Source of the DNA: DATARH01 sp963712835
Lineage (GTDB): Bacteria > Pseudomonadota > Alphaproteobacteria > ATCC43930 > CGMCC-115725
Assembly (NCBI GenBank): GCA_963712835.1
Contig: CAVQJJ010000005.1
Location: 1 to 64,000, forward strand
Direction of reading: 5' to 3'
Length of the DNA stretch: 64,000 bases
The translations under genes were made by a program, and so were the position numbers. How positions within the stretch are numbered: the first letter of the stretch is position 1; each line of letters begins with the position of its first letter. This document shows, piece by piece, positions 8,132 to 16,556 of this stretch. The notes under the pieces were generated by a model that saw only the letters and a program-made list of their open reading frames with translations, was not told where the DNA came from and made no database searches.

Positions 8132-9307
8132 ATGACCACGCGTCCCTACGAACCCGCGATCGAGCGCCGCGGCGGTATTGCCGCCGCGATCGGCGGGCTG
8201 TGTGCGATCGCCGCGGGGATCGGTGTCGGGCGGTTCGTCTACACGCCGATCCTGCCGCCGATGGTCGCCGCACTGGGGCTCAGCAAGTCGCAGGCCGGGC
8301 TTATCGCGTCGGCGAATTTCCTCGGCTACCTGATCGGCGCGCTGCTCGCGGCGATGCCGACCCTGCCGGGATCGCGCCGCGCCTGGGTGCTCGGCGCGCT
8401 GGCGGCGAGCGCGCTGACCACGGCGGCGATGGGCGTCAGCGACACGATGCCGTTGTTTTTGGCACTGCGGCTGGTCGGCGGCGTAGCAAGCGCTTTCGTG
8501 CTGATCCTCGCCTCGACGATGGTGCTGGAGCACCTGCACGAGCTCGGGCGCGACGGATTGTCGGCGATCCATTTCGCCGGCGTCGGCAGCGGCATCGCGG
8601 TGTCGGCGGCGCTGGTCGCGGCGCTGCTGGAAACCGGGCAACAATGGCGGGCGCTGTGGCTGGCGAGCGGCGCGCTGGCGGTGGGCGGGCTCGCTGCCGC
8701 GACGGTGCTGCTACCGCGCCCGGACGGGGCCGCGCCGGCGCGCGACGCGCGGAGCCATGCCGCGCTCGACCCGCGCCTCAAGCGGATGATCGTGTCCTAC
8801 GGGTTCTACGGCTTCGGCTATGTGATCACCGCGACCTTCCTCGTCGCGATCGTGCGCGGCGCGCCGGCGATCCGCGCGCTGGAACCGGTGATCTGGATCG
8901 TCTTCGGCGTCGCCGCGATGCCGTCGATCGCGCTTTGGACATGGATCGCCGCGCCGATCGGCCTCCCCCGCGCCTTCGCGCTCGCCTGCGTCGTCGAAGC
9001 CGTCGGTGTTCTGGCGAGCGTCGCGTGGCAGACGACGGCCGGGGTCTTTGTCGCGGCGATCCTGGTCGGCGGCACGTTCATGGCGCTGACCGCGCTCGGC
9101 CTGATGCGCGGGCGCGAGCTGGCCCAAAATGGCGAACCAGGGGGCGACGCGCGCCGCGCGCTGGCGCTGATGACCTCGGCTTTCGGGATCGGCCAGATCA
9201 TCGGCCCCTATTTCGCCGGTATCGTGTCGGACTGGCTCGGCAGCTTTACGGTACCGTCAGTGGCTGCGGCAGCGGCGTTGCTGATCGCGGCCGTGCTCGC
9301 GAAGTAG
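8132..9307 (+). CDS. YbfB/YjiJ-type MFS transporter
   Basis: This encodes 391 residues from ATG 8132, chosen because GGAG sits 7 nt upstream. It has about 12 hydrophobic segments. The first (GGLCAIAAGIGVGRFVYTPI) carries the GxGxGRFxYTP signature that I associate with the MFS_4 (YbfB/YjiJ) family of small-molecule transporters. The conserved block after helix 2 (AGLIASANFLGYLIGALLA) also fits. The inner-membrane location is clear; substrate and direction are not. It is divergently paired with a LysR regulator, a common arrangement for this family. Confidence 0.85.
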   Translation: MTTRPYEPAIERRGGIAAAIGGLCAIAAGIGVGRFVYTPILPPMVAALGLSKSQAGLIASANFLGYLIGALLAAMPTLPGSRRAWVLGALAASALTTAAMGVSDTMPLFLALRLVGGVASAFVLILASTMVLEHLHELGRDGLSAIHFAGVGSGIAVSAALVAALLETGQQWRALWLASGALAVGGLAAATVLLPRPDGAAPARDARSHAALDPRLKRMIVSYGFYGFGYVITATFLVAIVRGAPAIRALEPVIWIVFGVAAMPSIALWTWIAAPIGLPRAFALACVVEAVGVLASVAWQTTAGVFVAAILVGGTFMALTALGLMRGRELAQNGEPGGDARRALALMTSAFGIGQIIGPYFAGIVSDWLGSFTVPSVAAAAALLIAAVLAK

Positions 9308-9403
9308 CCGCGCGCGAGTTTGGCGCTTCCGGAAACGACGGGGTTCTTTGATCCCGGTTCGCTTCGGCCTAACATAGCGCTCCCCCCAGCCCAGGAGGCA
9401 GCG

Positions 9404-9787
9404 ATGGCCATCTTTACGCATGTGACGGTCGGCACCAACGATCTCGCCAAGGCGCGCGCGTTTTACGATGCGGCGCTGGCGCCGCTCGGGTTGAAGCGGC
9501 TCAATGATCTCGGCGACAACGGCTCGATCTGGGGCGCGGACGCGCCTGAGTTCTTTGTGCTGAAGCCGGCCAACGGACAGCCCGCCTCGCACGCCAATGG
9601 CGGCACGATCAGCTTTGCCGCGCCGAGCCGAGCCGCGGTCGCGGCGTTCCACAAGGCCGCGCTTGCCGCCGGCGCCAAGGACGAAGGCGCGGTCGGCCCG
9701 CGCTCGTGGCATCCGACCGCCTATGCCGGCTACTGCCGCGACCTCGACGGTAACAAGCTCGCCGCCTATTGCTTCAAGGCGGAGTAG
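9404..9787 (+). CDS. VOC-family (glyoxalase-like) protein
   Basis: This encodes 127 residues from ATG 9404, with AGGAGG 5 nt upstream; the in-frame upstream extension is rejected for this reason. It is a single vicinal-oxygen-chelate domain: FTHVTVGTNDLAKARAFYDAAL at the start, and a final strand pair ending YAGYCRDLDGNKLAAYCFKAE. The family contains glyoxalases, dioxygenases and resistance proteins; the metal-binding His/Glu set cannot be assigned with certainty. The stop lies only 5 bases before the ATG of the aldolase gene, suggesting a shared transcript with the aldolase and dioxygenase that follow. Confidence 0.85.
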   Translation: MAIFTHVTVGTNDLAKARAFYDAALAPLGLKRLNDLGDNGSIWGADAPEFFVLKPANGQPASHANGGTISFAAPSRAAVAAFHKAALAAGAKDEGAVGPRSWHPTAYAGYCRDLDGNKLAAYCFKAE

Positions 9788-9792
9788 CGGCG

Positions 9793-10596
9793 ATGCCCGC
9801 CGCCACCGTTCGCCCCACGGTGCGCAACGTCGCCCGCGAGAAGCTCGAACAAGGCAAGCTGTCGCTCGGCGTCGGCATCCGCATGACGCGCAGCGTCGAG
9901 ATCGCCAAGGCGATGGCGGTGGCAGGCTTCGACTGGCTGTTCCTTGATATGGAGCACGGCGTGATGTCGCTCGAGGCTTGCGCACAGATCTCGACCGCCG
10001 CGCTCGATGCCGGGATCGCACCGATCGCCCGCGTGCCGAACGGCGAATACGCGATCGCGACGCGCGCGCTCGACAACGGCGCGCTCGGCATCGTGATGCC
10101 GCATGTCGACACCGCCGCCGAGGCAAAGGACGTCGTCAACCGGCTCAAATACCCGCCTGTCGGGCATCGCTCGATGGGCGGCATCGGGCCGCATTACGGG
10201 CTCAGATCGGCGTCGAGCGGCGAAGCCGCCTCGGCGCTCAACGCCGCGAACCTGACGATCGTCATGCTGGAGACGCCGACCGCGATCAAGAACGCGGCCG
10301 AGATCGCCGCGGTGCCGGGGGTCGACGTGCTGCTGATCGGCACCAACGACCTCTGCGCCGAGATGGGCATTCACGGCGATTTCGGCAACGACAAGGTCGC
10401 CGAGGCCTACAAGGCGATGATCGAGGCGTGCAAGCAGCACGGCAAATTCCCCGGCATGGCCGGCGTCTACAACGAGCAGATCATGCCGCGCTATATCGAA
10501 TTGGGCGCGCGGTTCATTTTGGCGGGTCAGGACGCGCAGTTCATGAGCGCCGGGGCGGCGCAGCGCACCGGGTTCCTGCATAAGCTGTTCGATTGA
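9793..10596 (+). CDS. HpcH/HpaI-family aldolase
   Basis: This encodes 267 residues from ATG 9793, with GGAG about 8 nt upstream at the end of the previous gene. Family motifs: FDWLFLDMEHGVMS (residues about 46-60), an Arg-containing segment APIARVPN, VMPHVDTAAEAK, the metal-ligand region VMLETPTAIKN, and LIGTNDLCAEMG. These class II enzymes cleave 2-keto-3-deoxy or 2,4-dihydroxy acids to pyruvate plus an aldehyde, using a divalent metal. It is probably co-transcribed with the VOC gene upstream and the TauD gene downstream, hinting at breakdown of an aromatic or sugar-acid side chain; the substrate is unknown. Confidence 0.88.
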   Translation: MPAATVRPTVRNVAREKLEQGKLSLGVGIRMTRSVEIAKAMAVAGFDWLFLDMEHGVMSLEACAQISTAALDAGIAPIARVPNGEYAIATRALDNGALGIVMPHVDTAAEAKDVVNRLKYPPVGHRSMGGIGPHYGLRSASSGEAASALNAANLTIVMLETPTAIKNAAEIAAVPGVDVLLIGTNDLCAEMGIHGDFGNDKVAEAYKAMIEACKQHGKFPGMAGVYNEQIMPRYIELGARFILAGQDAQFMSAGAAQRTGFLHKLFD

Positions 10597-10604
10597 GATC
10601 GGTC

Positions 10605-10740
10605 GACCCTCACCCTCCCACGCCGAAAACGTGGGTCCCTCCCTCTCCCGCAAGCGGGAGAGGGGTCGAGATGGCGCCTCGTCAAACCCCTTTCCCGCTT
10701 GCGGGAGAGGGTGCCGAGCGCAGCGAGGCGGGTGAGGGTC
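10605..10740. repeat. Palindromic repeat, family R1 (copy 1), overlaps a gene start
   Basis: About 136 bases bounded by inverted ends GACCCTCACC and GGTGAGGGTC, with inner palindromic arms CTCTCCCGCAAGCGGGAGAG and a near-inverse. A related copy lies at 40850-40942. The ends and internal symmetry suggest a non-autonomous mobile or RNA-folding repeat. It contains the ATG (10671) used here for the downstream dioxygenase. Confidence 0.8.
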
Positions 10741-11558
10741 TGGCGTTTCAGTCTTTCCTGTCTCCAGCCGGTGGGGCGGAGATCACCGGTGTCGATCTGT
10801 CGCAACCGTTGTCCGGCGCGGCGCGCGACGCAATCTACGCCGCGCTGCTCGAACACCAGTTCCTGGTCTTCCCCGGCCAGGTGCTAACTCGCGAGGCTCA
10901 ATACGCCTTCACCGCGCAGTTCGGCGAGGTCGAGGCGCATGGCGGCGGGCGACCCGGCAAGCGGCAGGATGTGGCGCATGTCACCGCCAATCTCGACGCC
11001 GACGGCAACCCCAGCGACCGCTTCGCGAAGGGCGCCAATTACCGCTGGCACACCGACAAGCCCTATTACCGCACGCCGCCGGCGCTGACCGTGCTTTACG
11101 CGGTCGAGCTGCCGCCGGCGGGCGGCGACACCGAATTTGCCAACACGCGTCTCGCCTACGGGGCGCTCGACGACGACACGAAGCAGCGGATCGACGGGTT
11201 GCGGGTCGTCTTCCGGTGGGAGCGCGGGTTGCGGCCGGGCTATTACGCCAACGAGCTGCCGCCGATCGACCATCCGCTGGTGCGCACCCATCCCGATACG
11301 GGCAAAGAGGCGCTCTATCTCGGCAATCATGCGCTGGGCATTCTCGGTATGGGTGAGGACGAGGGCACGGCGCTGCTCGCCGGGCTGCTCGACCATGCGA
11401 CCGAGCCCCGTTTTACCTACGCGCATCGCTGGCGCCAGGGCGATTTGGTGATGTGGGATAACCGCGCGACCTTGCACCGCGCGGTCGCCAATTACGAAAT
11501 GAACCGCTACCGCCGCATCATGCACCGCAACGTGGTGAAGGGCGGGGTGCCGTTCTGA
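10671..11558 (+). CDS. TauD/TfdA-family Fe(II)/2-oxoglutarate dioxygenase
   Basis: From ATG 10671 this gives 295 residues. The dioxygenase homology begins only around AFQSFLSPAGGAEITGVDLS, so the first ~24 residues are encoded by the R1 repeat; no good start is seen after the repeat. Iron ligands: His127 and Asp129 in RWHTD, and His269 in TLHRAV; an Arg in YRRIMHR fits 2-oxoglutarate binding. The family hydroxylates sulfonates, aryloxyacids and similar substrates and releases sulfite, phenol or an aldehyde. It follows the aldolase gene closely and could act in the same pathway. The repeat insertion may have replaced the original start. Confidence 0.85.
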   Translation: MAPRQTPFPLAGEGAERSEAGEGLAFQSFLSPAGGAEITGVDLSQPLSGAARDAIYAALLEHQFLVFPGQVLTREAQYAFTAQFGEVEAHGGGRPGKRQDVAHVTANLDADGNPSDRFAKGANYRWHTDKPYYRTPPALTVLYAVELPPAGGDTEFANTRLAYGALDDDTKQRIDGLRVVFRWERGLRPGYYANELPPIDHPLVRTHPDTGKEALYLGNHALGILGMGEDEGTALLAGLLDHATEPRFTYAHRWRQGDLVMWDNRATLHRAVANYEMNRYRRIMHRNVVKGGVPF

Positions 11559-11565
11559 TTCAGAT

Positions 11566-11643
11566 CGTCTTTCCCGCGAAAGCGGGAACCCAGGGCAAGC
11601 GACGGAACGATTGCCGCTGGGCCCCCGCTTCCGCGGGGGCGAC
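11566..11643. repeat. Palindromic intergenic repeat, family R2 (copy 2)
   Basis: The arms CGTCTTTCCCGCG and CCGCGGGGGCGAC face each other around CCCAGGG-type centres. It matches the copy at 2132-2262 but is shorter. It lies between the converging TauD and NIPSNAP genes and could fold into a bidirectional hairpin. Confidence 0.75.
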
Positions 11644-11652
11644 AAACAGGAT

Positions 11653-11976
11653 TTACGCCAGCACCGATTTCGACGTCGGGACGATGCGGGTGATGACCAT
11701 CTTCTCGCGGTCGAGGCAGTCGGGCACGCGCGGCGCGATCTTGGTCTTCCAGTGATCGGTCTCGTAGACGGCCTTGTAGAGCGTCTCGCGTTGCGCCTCG
11801 TTCTCGAAGCGGCGGATCCAGACATATTTGCTCTCGTCGGTCTCGCCGCGGAAGCTGCCTGAGATCACCATGCCCTTCGACACCTGGAAAGGGATGATCT
11901 CCTCCTCCATGATCTTGACCCATTCGTCCATCTTGCCGGGCCGGACGTGGTATTGCCGCAGTTCGTAGAAGGCCAT
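11653..11976 (-). CDS. NIPSNAP-family protein
   Basis: This encodes 107 residues from ATG 11976, with GGAGGAAAC upstream. It has the short ferredoxin-like dimeric alpha/beta-barrel pattern: FYELRQYHVRPGKMDEW at the N-terminus, MVISGSFRGETD, then KYVWIRRFENEAQRETLYKAV. NIPSNAP proteins are small cytoplasmic proteins of poorly defined function, often near catabolic oxygenases. It lies beside an NtaA-type monooxygenase gene on the same strand with a palindromic repeat between them, so co-transcription is uncertain. Confidence 0.8.
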   Translation of the reverse strand: MAFYELRQYHVRPGKMDEWVKIMEEEIIPFQVSKGMVISGSFRGETDESKYVWIRRFENEAQRETLYKAVYETDHWKTKIAPRVPDCLDREKMVITRIVPTSKSVLA

Positions 11977-12010
11977 CGCGGTTTCCTCCAGGGTTGATAA
12001 CTCTTCTTTA

Positions 12011-12091
12011 CACCACCCCGGCGAAGGCCGGGGCCAGATTTCCGCCGCTTGAAAAGATGATAAATGGGCCCCGGCCTTCGCCGGGGTGGTG
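12011..12091. repeat. Palindromic intergenic repeat, family R3 (copy 1)
   Basis: Long inverted arms (CACCACCCCGGCGAAGGCCG and its complement) flank a short centre. The element fills the gap between the monooxygenase and NIPSNAP genes. A degenerate second copy is at 46554-46613. Confidence 0.85.
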
Positions 12092-12096
12092 TCTAA

Positions 12097-13452
12097 CTAA
12101 CCCTCCGCCGCCATCGCCGCGGGCGGCTTCCTGAAAAACCGGTTCTCCGGGCGCGGCAGGCCGAGGTTCTCGCGCAAGGTCTTGCCCTCGTATTCGCGGC
12201 GGAAAAGGCCGCGGCGCTGCAGTTCGGGCACGACCCGGTCGACGAATTCGTCGAGCCCGCCCGGCACCCACGGGAACATGATGTTGAACCCGTCGCAGCC
12301 GTCCTCGTAGAGCCATTCCTCCATCTTGTCGGCGATCTGCGCCGGCGTGCCGACCATCGCCAGCCCGCCATACGAGCCGGCGATCTGCGCCAACTGGCGC
12401 ACCGTGAGGTTGTCGCGCCGGGCGCGGGCGATGACGCGCTCGCGGCCGCTTTTCGAGGCATTGCTTTCCGGGATGTCGGGGAGCGGCGCGTCGAGGTCGA
12501 ATTGCGACGCGTCATGCCCCAATGCGATCGACAGCGAGGCCATCCCGCTGTCGGGATGCACCCGGCTGTCGAGCAGCGCGCGCTTCGCTTTCGCCTCGTC
12601 CTCGCTGTCGCCGACCACCACGAGGCAGCCGGGCAGGATCTTGATGTGGTCGGGGTCGCGGCCCACCGCCTTGCCGCGCGCCTTGATGTCGGCGTAGAGC
12701 GCCTTGGCGTCGGGGAGATTGCCGCCGCTGGCGAAGACCATCTCGGCGGTCTCGCCGGCAAGCTGGCGCCCGGCATCGGACGCGCCGGCCTGGACGATGA
12801 CCGGCCAGCCCTGGATCGGCCGGGCGATGTTGAGCGGCCCGCGCACCGACAGGAACTCGCCCTGGTGGTCGAGCACGTGCATGCGGTCGGGGTCGAAATA
12901 GAGGCCCTCGTCGACATCGCGGACAAAGGCGTCCTCGGCCCAGCTATCCCACAGGCCGGTCACGACATCGTAGAACTCGCGCGCCCGGCGATAGCGCTCG
13001 CCGTGCTCCATATGCTCGGTCATGCCGAAATTGAGCGCGGCGTCGGGGTTGGAGGTGGTGACGAGGTTCCAACCGGCGCGACCGCCGCTGATATGGTCGA
13101 GCGAGGCAAACCGCCGGGCGATCATGTAGGCCGGTTCGAAGGTGGTCGAGGCAGTGGCGATGAGCCCGAGATGCTGGGTGAACATCGCCAGCGCCGGCAA
13201 GAGGGTCAGCGGATCGAACGAGGTCACCGTGGCGCTGCGCTTCAGCGCCGCCATCGGCATGTTGAGCACGGCGAGATGGTCGGCCATGAACCAGGCGTCG
13301 AACCGCCCCTCTTCCAGCTTTTGCGCGAAGCGGATCAGGTGCTGCAGGTTGAAGTTGGCGTCCGGGTAGGCGCCGGGATAGCGCCACCAGCCGGTATGGA
13401 TGCCGACCGGGCGCATAAAGGCGCCGAGGCGCAATTGCTTTGTTCCCGCCAT
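12097..13452 (-). CDS. NtaA/SnaA/DszA-type FMN-dependent monooxygenase (1)
   Basis: This encodes 451 residues from ATG 13452, with AGAGGAG about 10 nt upstream. The start fits the family (LRLGAFMRPVGIHTGWWRYP). Diagnostic blocks are FDAWFMADHLAVL, DHISGGRAGWNLVTTSNPDA, and a C-terminal FRREYEGKTLRENLGL. Such two-component enzymes oxidise their substrate (nitrilotriacetate, EDTA, dibenzothiophene sulfone, pristinamycin and others) with reduced FMN supplied by a separate reductase. No reductase gene is nearby. It is divergent from the MFS gene at 13685 and a paralogue lies on its far side, so the three probably handle one compound or a related set. The substrate is not predictable. Confidence 0.9.
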   Translation of the reverse strand: MAGTKQLRLGAFMRPVGIHTGWWRYPGAYPDANFNLQHLIRFAQKLEEGRFDAWFMADHLAVLNMPMAALKRSATVTSFDPLTLLPALAMFTQHLGLIATASTTFEPAYMIARRFASLDHISGGRAGWNLVTTSNPDAALNFGMTEHMEHGERYRRAREFYDVVTGLWDSWAEDAFVRDVDEGLYFDPDRMHVLDHQGEFLSVRGPLNIARPIQGWPVIVQAGASDAGRQLAGETAEMVFASGGNLPDAKALYADIKARGKAVGRDPDHIKILPGCLVVVGDSEDEAKAKRALLDSRVHPDSGMASLSIALGHDASQFDLDAPLPDIPESNASKSGRERVIARARRDNLTVRQLAQIAGSYGGLAMVGTPAQIADKMEEWLYEDGCDGFNIMFPWVPGGLDEFVDRVVPELQRRGLFRREYEGKTLRENLGLPRPENRFFRKPPAAMAAEG

Positions 13453-13684
13453 CTCAAGCCGCTCCTCTCGGCCTTCAGGTCGTCCGGTGGAGATAAAGCG
13501 CATATGCGCGCAATTCAACGGCCGGGCGGCAGAAAGACCAAGATGCCGGTTGCCGAGGCTCGGCGCGAGATGATTTAGTTGCCGCAACGCTGAGGAAAAC
13601 AGGCGCTCGCTCTGAGCGGCGGCAGGGAGGGATCGCGTCAAGGGGTCCAGCCGGGAAACCGGCCCGCAACATCGAGGGACCGCC

Positions 13685-15118
13685 GTGACCGAGATAACCG
13701 CCGACACCGCCGCATCGCCCGACCGTTCCGCTGCCGTCAAGCGCGCCGCCACGACGATCGCGGCGCGGATCGATCGCCTGCCGAGCACGCGCTATATTTG
13801 GCACCTGGTGCTGCTGCTGTCGCTTGGCGGGTTCTTCGACGTCTTCGACAACGGGCTGATCGCCTATATCGCGCCGGGACTGTTCGCGGCGAAAATCTTC
13901 ACGCCGACGACCCAGGGCTTTTTCGACATCAACGGCTTCGCGAGCCTCATCGCCTCGACCTTTATCGGTATGTTCGCCGGCACGCTGGTGTTCAGCTCGC
14001 TCTCCGACCTGTTCGGCCGCCGGACGATCTTTACCTTCGCGCTGGTCTGGTATTCGGTCGCGACGTTTTTCATGGCGTTCCAATCGACGCCGCTGGCGAT
14101 CGATGCCTGGCGGTTTCTGGCTGGGCTGGGTATCGGCGTCGAGCTGATCACCGTTGACACCTATCTGTCCGAGCTGATGCCGAAAGACCGGCGCGGCCAG
14201 GCTTTTGCGTTCAACCAATCGTTCCAGTTCCTCGCCTACCCGGTCGTCTCCTTGCTGGCGCTGGGGCTGGTGCCGAACATGCCGTTCGGGTTCGCGGGCT
14301 GGCGCTGGGTCACCATCATCTGCTCGGTCGGCGCGATCTTTGTCTGGTGGATCCGGCTGTCGCTGCCGGAATCGCCGCGCTGGCTGGCGATCCACGGCAA
14401 CACCGCCGAGGCCGAGCGCATCACGGCGCTCATGGAGGCGAAGGTCACCGCCGAGAGCGGGCGGCCGCTGCCGGCGCCCGAAACCCTGCCCGACGAGGTC
14501 GAGGCCGGACGCGGCGCATGGGTAGAGATGTGGCAGGGCCCGTACCGCTCGCGGACCATCATGTTGATCATCTTCAACCTGGTGCAGTCGATCGGTTATT
14601 ACGGCGTCGCGAGCTGGGTCCCGACCTTGCTCGTCTCGCAGGGGATCACCGTCACCAAATCGCTGCTCTATACGTTCATCATCGCACTGGCGAACCCGAC
14701 CGGGCCACTGCTCGCCTCGTTCATCGCCGACCGCATGCACCGCAAATGGCAGCTCGTCGCCGCCTGCGCCTCGCTGGCGATATCCGGCATCGTCTTTTCG
14801 CAGATGCGCAACCCTATCGGGATCATTCTGGTGGGCATCTGGATCACCTTCTCGACCAGCAACCTCTCCTACTCGTTCCACGCCTATCAGGCCGAGCTCT
14901 ACCCGACGCGCATCCGCTCGCGGGCAATCGGCTTCACCTATGCATGGAGCCGGTTCAGCACGATCTTCGTCGGCTTCATGGTCGCGTTCTTCCTGCGCGA
15001 TTACGGGACGATCGGCGTCTTCGGGTTCATCGCCTCGGCGATGGTCCTGTGCTGTCTCGTCATCGGCACGATGGGACCACCGACCGCGCGGCTGCGCCTC
15101 GAGCAGATTTCGCGCTAG
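13685..15118 (+). CDS. MFS transporter (sugar-porter/metabolite:H+ symporter type)
   Basis: This encodes 477 residues from GTG 13685, with GAGGGA upstream. Twelve membrane segments are visible. The MFS loop 2-3 motif is SSLSDLFGRRTIF; the loop after helix 5 carries PESPRWLAIHG, typical of sugar/aromatic-acid porters, and ELYPTRIRSRAIGFTYAWSR occurs late. A cytoplasmic tail of about 30 residues precedes helix 1. It sits between two NtaA-type monooxygenases (one divergent, one immediately downstream), so it is probably the importer of their substrate. Its stop lies about 28 bases before the downstream monooxygenase start chosen here. Confidence 0.9.
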   Translation: MTEITADTAASPDRSAAVKRAATTIAARIDRLPSTRYIWHLVLLLSLGGFFDVFDNGLIAYIAPGLFAAKIFTPTTQGFFDINGFASLIASTFIGMFAGTLVFSSLSDLFGRRTIFTFALVWYSVATFFMAFQSTPLAIDAWRFLAGLGIGVELITVDTYLSELMPKDRRGQAFAFNQSFQFLAYPVVSLLALGLVPNMPFGFAGWRWVTIICSVGAIFVWWIRLSLPESPRWLAIHGNTAEAERITALMEAKVTAESGRPLPAPETLPDEVEAGRGAWVEMWQGPYRSRTIMLIIFNLVQSIGYYGVASWVPTLLVSQGITVTKSLLYTFIIALANPTGPLLASFIADRMHRKWQLVAACASLAISGIVFSQMRNPIGIILVGIWITFSTSNLSYSFHAYQAELYPTRIRSRAIGFTYAWSRFSTIFVGFMVAFFLRDYGTIGVFGFIASAMVLCCLVIGTMGPPTARLRLEQISR

Positions 15119-15146
15119 AATGGCACGGCAGCAAAGGATGAAGCGC

Positions 15147-16481
15147 ATGGGCAAGAGCCGGCAGATGCATATGGGCGTGTTCGTGCTCGGCACCGGCAAC
15201 CATCAGGCCGGCTGGCGCTATGAGGGCGCGGCGACAAGCCATATGGAACTGCCGGTCATCCAGGAGATCGCGCGCATCGCCGAGCGCGGCAAGTTCGATC
15301 TCGTGTTCATCTCCAATTCGATGGTGATGGACCCGACCGACCACCCGTCGTTCCTCTGCCGCTTCGAGCCGACGACGCTCATCACGGCGCTCGCGATGTG
15401 CACGACCCATGTCGGGCTCGGCGCGACGGTGTCGACGAGCTTCAACGAGCCGTTCAACGTCGCGCGTCTCTTCGGCTCGATCGACCATATCTCCAGCGGC
15501 CGCGCGGCGTGGAACGTGGTCACCACGTCGAACACCAAGGCGGCGCTCAACTACAATCGCGAAGAGCATATCGAGCACGAGCAGCGCTATGCGCGGGCGC
15601 AGGAATTCGTCGATGTCGTGAAGGGCCTGTGGGATTGCTGGGAGGACGACGCGATCGTCGCCGACAAGGCCACCGGGCGCTATGTCGACGCCGACAAGGT
15701 GCGGCCGCTCAACCACAAGGGCCGCTTCTTTCAGGTGCGCGGGCCGATCAACATGGCGCGCAGCCCGCAGGGCCAGCCGGTCATCATCCAGGCGGGCGGC
15801 TCGCCCTCCGGCCTCGAACTGGCGGCGCGCACCGCGGATGTCGTGTTCTCGGTGGTGCAGGAATTGGAGCCGGCCAGGGCCGCCTATGCCGACCTCAAGC
15901 GGCGCATGGCGAAATACGGCCGCGCGCCTGACGAGATCGCGGTGCTGCCGGGCGTCATGCCGATCATCGGCCAGACCGAAGAAGAGGCGCGCGCCAAGCT
16001 CGCGAAATTGCAGAGCTGGATCAACCCGACCAACGCGATCACCCTGGTCGCCAGCCGCATCGGCTATGACGTGACCGGCCACGACCTCGACGGCCCGGTG
16101 CCGCCGCCGCCCGCGAGCGAAGGCGGCCGCACCTTCCACCGCGTGCTTTACGAGATGGCCAAGCGCGAAAACATGACCCTGCGCGACCTCTACAACCTCA
16201 CCGCGGCGGCGCGCGGGCATTGGGTCATCTGCGGCACGCCCAAGAAGATCGCCGACATCCTCGAAGAGTGGTTCGTCGAGAAAGCGGCCGACGGCTACAA
16301 CATCCTGCCGGCCTATTTTCCGGGCGCGTTTGCCGATTTTGTCGACCTCGTCATCCCGGAATTGCAGCGTCGCGGCCTCTTCCGCCGCGAGTACGAGGGC
16401 AGAACGCTGCGCGAGCATTTCGGCCTCGCGCCGGCGCCCGTTCCGGACGCGCGACGTCAGGCGCTGGCGGGGGAAGACTAA
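15147..16481 (+). CDS. NtaA/SnaA/DszA-type FMN-dependent monooxygenase (2)
   Basis: From ATG 15147, which has AAGGA about 9 nt upstream, this gives 444 residues; ATGs at 15120 and 15138 are alternatives. Key blocks are HMGVFVLGTGNHQAGWRY, FDLVFISNSMVM, DHISSGRAAWNVVTTSNTKAA, PVIIQAGGSPSGLELAARTAD, and C-terminal FRREYEGRTLREHFGL. It belongs to the same family as the 12097 gene but is clearly divergent in sequence, so the two probably act on different substrates or steps. It follows the MFS gene and precedes a GST gene on the same strand, likely one operon. Confidence 0.9.
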   Translation: MGKSRQMHMGVFVLGTGNHQAGWRYEGAATSHMELPVIQEIARIAERGKFDLVFISNSMVMDPTDHPSFLCRFEPTTLITALAMCTTHVGLGATVSTSFNEPFNVARLFGSIDHISSGRAAWNVVTTSNTKAALNYNREEHIEHEQRYARAQEFVDVVKGLWDCWEDDAIVADKATGRYVDADKVRPLNHKGRFFQVRGPINMARSPQGQPVIIQAGGSPSGLELAARTADVVFSVVQELEPARAAYADLKRRMAKYGRAPDEIAVLPGVMPIIGQTEEEARAKLAKLQSWINPTNAITLVASRIGYDVTGHDLDGPVPPPPASEGGRTFHRVLYEMAKRENMTLRDLYNLTAAARGHWVICGTPKKIADILEEWFVEKAADGYNILPAYFPGAFADFVDLVIPELQRRGLFRREYEGRTLREHFGLAPAPVPDARRQALAGED

Positions 16482-16556
16482 GGTGTCGGCCACTCGCTTG
16501 ACCGCGGGCAAAGCCTGCTGACATCCTCCCCCTCTTTCACGGCGGGAGAAGCAACG

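Noticed and set aside
13475..15199. 574-codon frame antisense to the MFS transporter
   Set aside because: The plus-strand transporter has clear membrane helices and motifs; this frame is highly charged and shadow-like.
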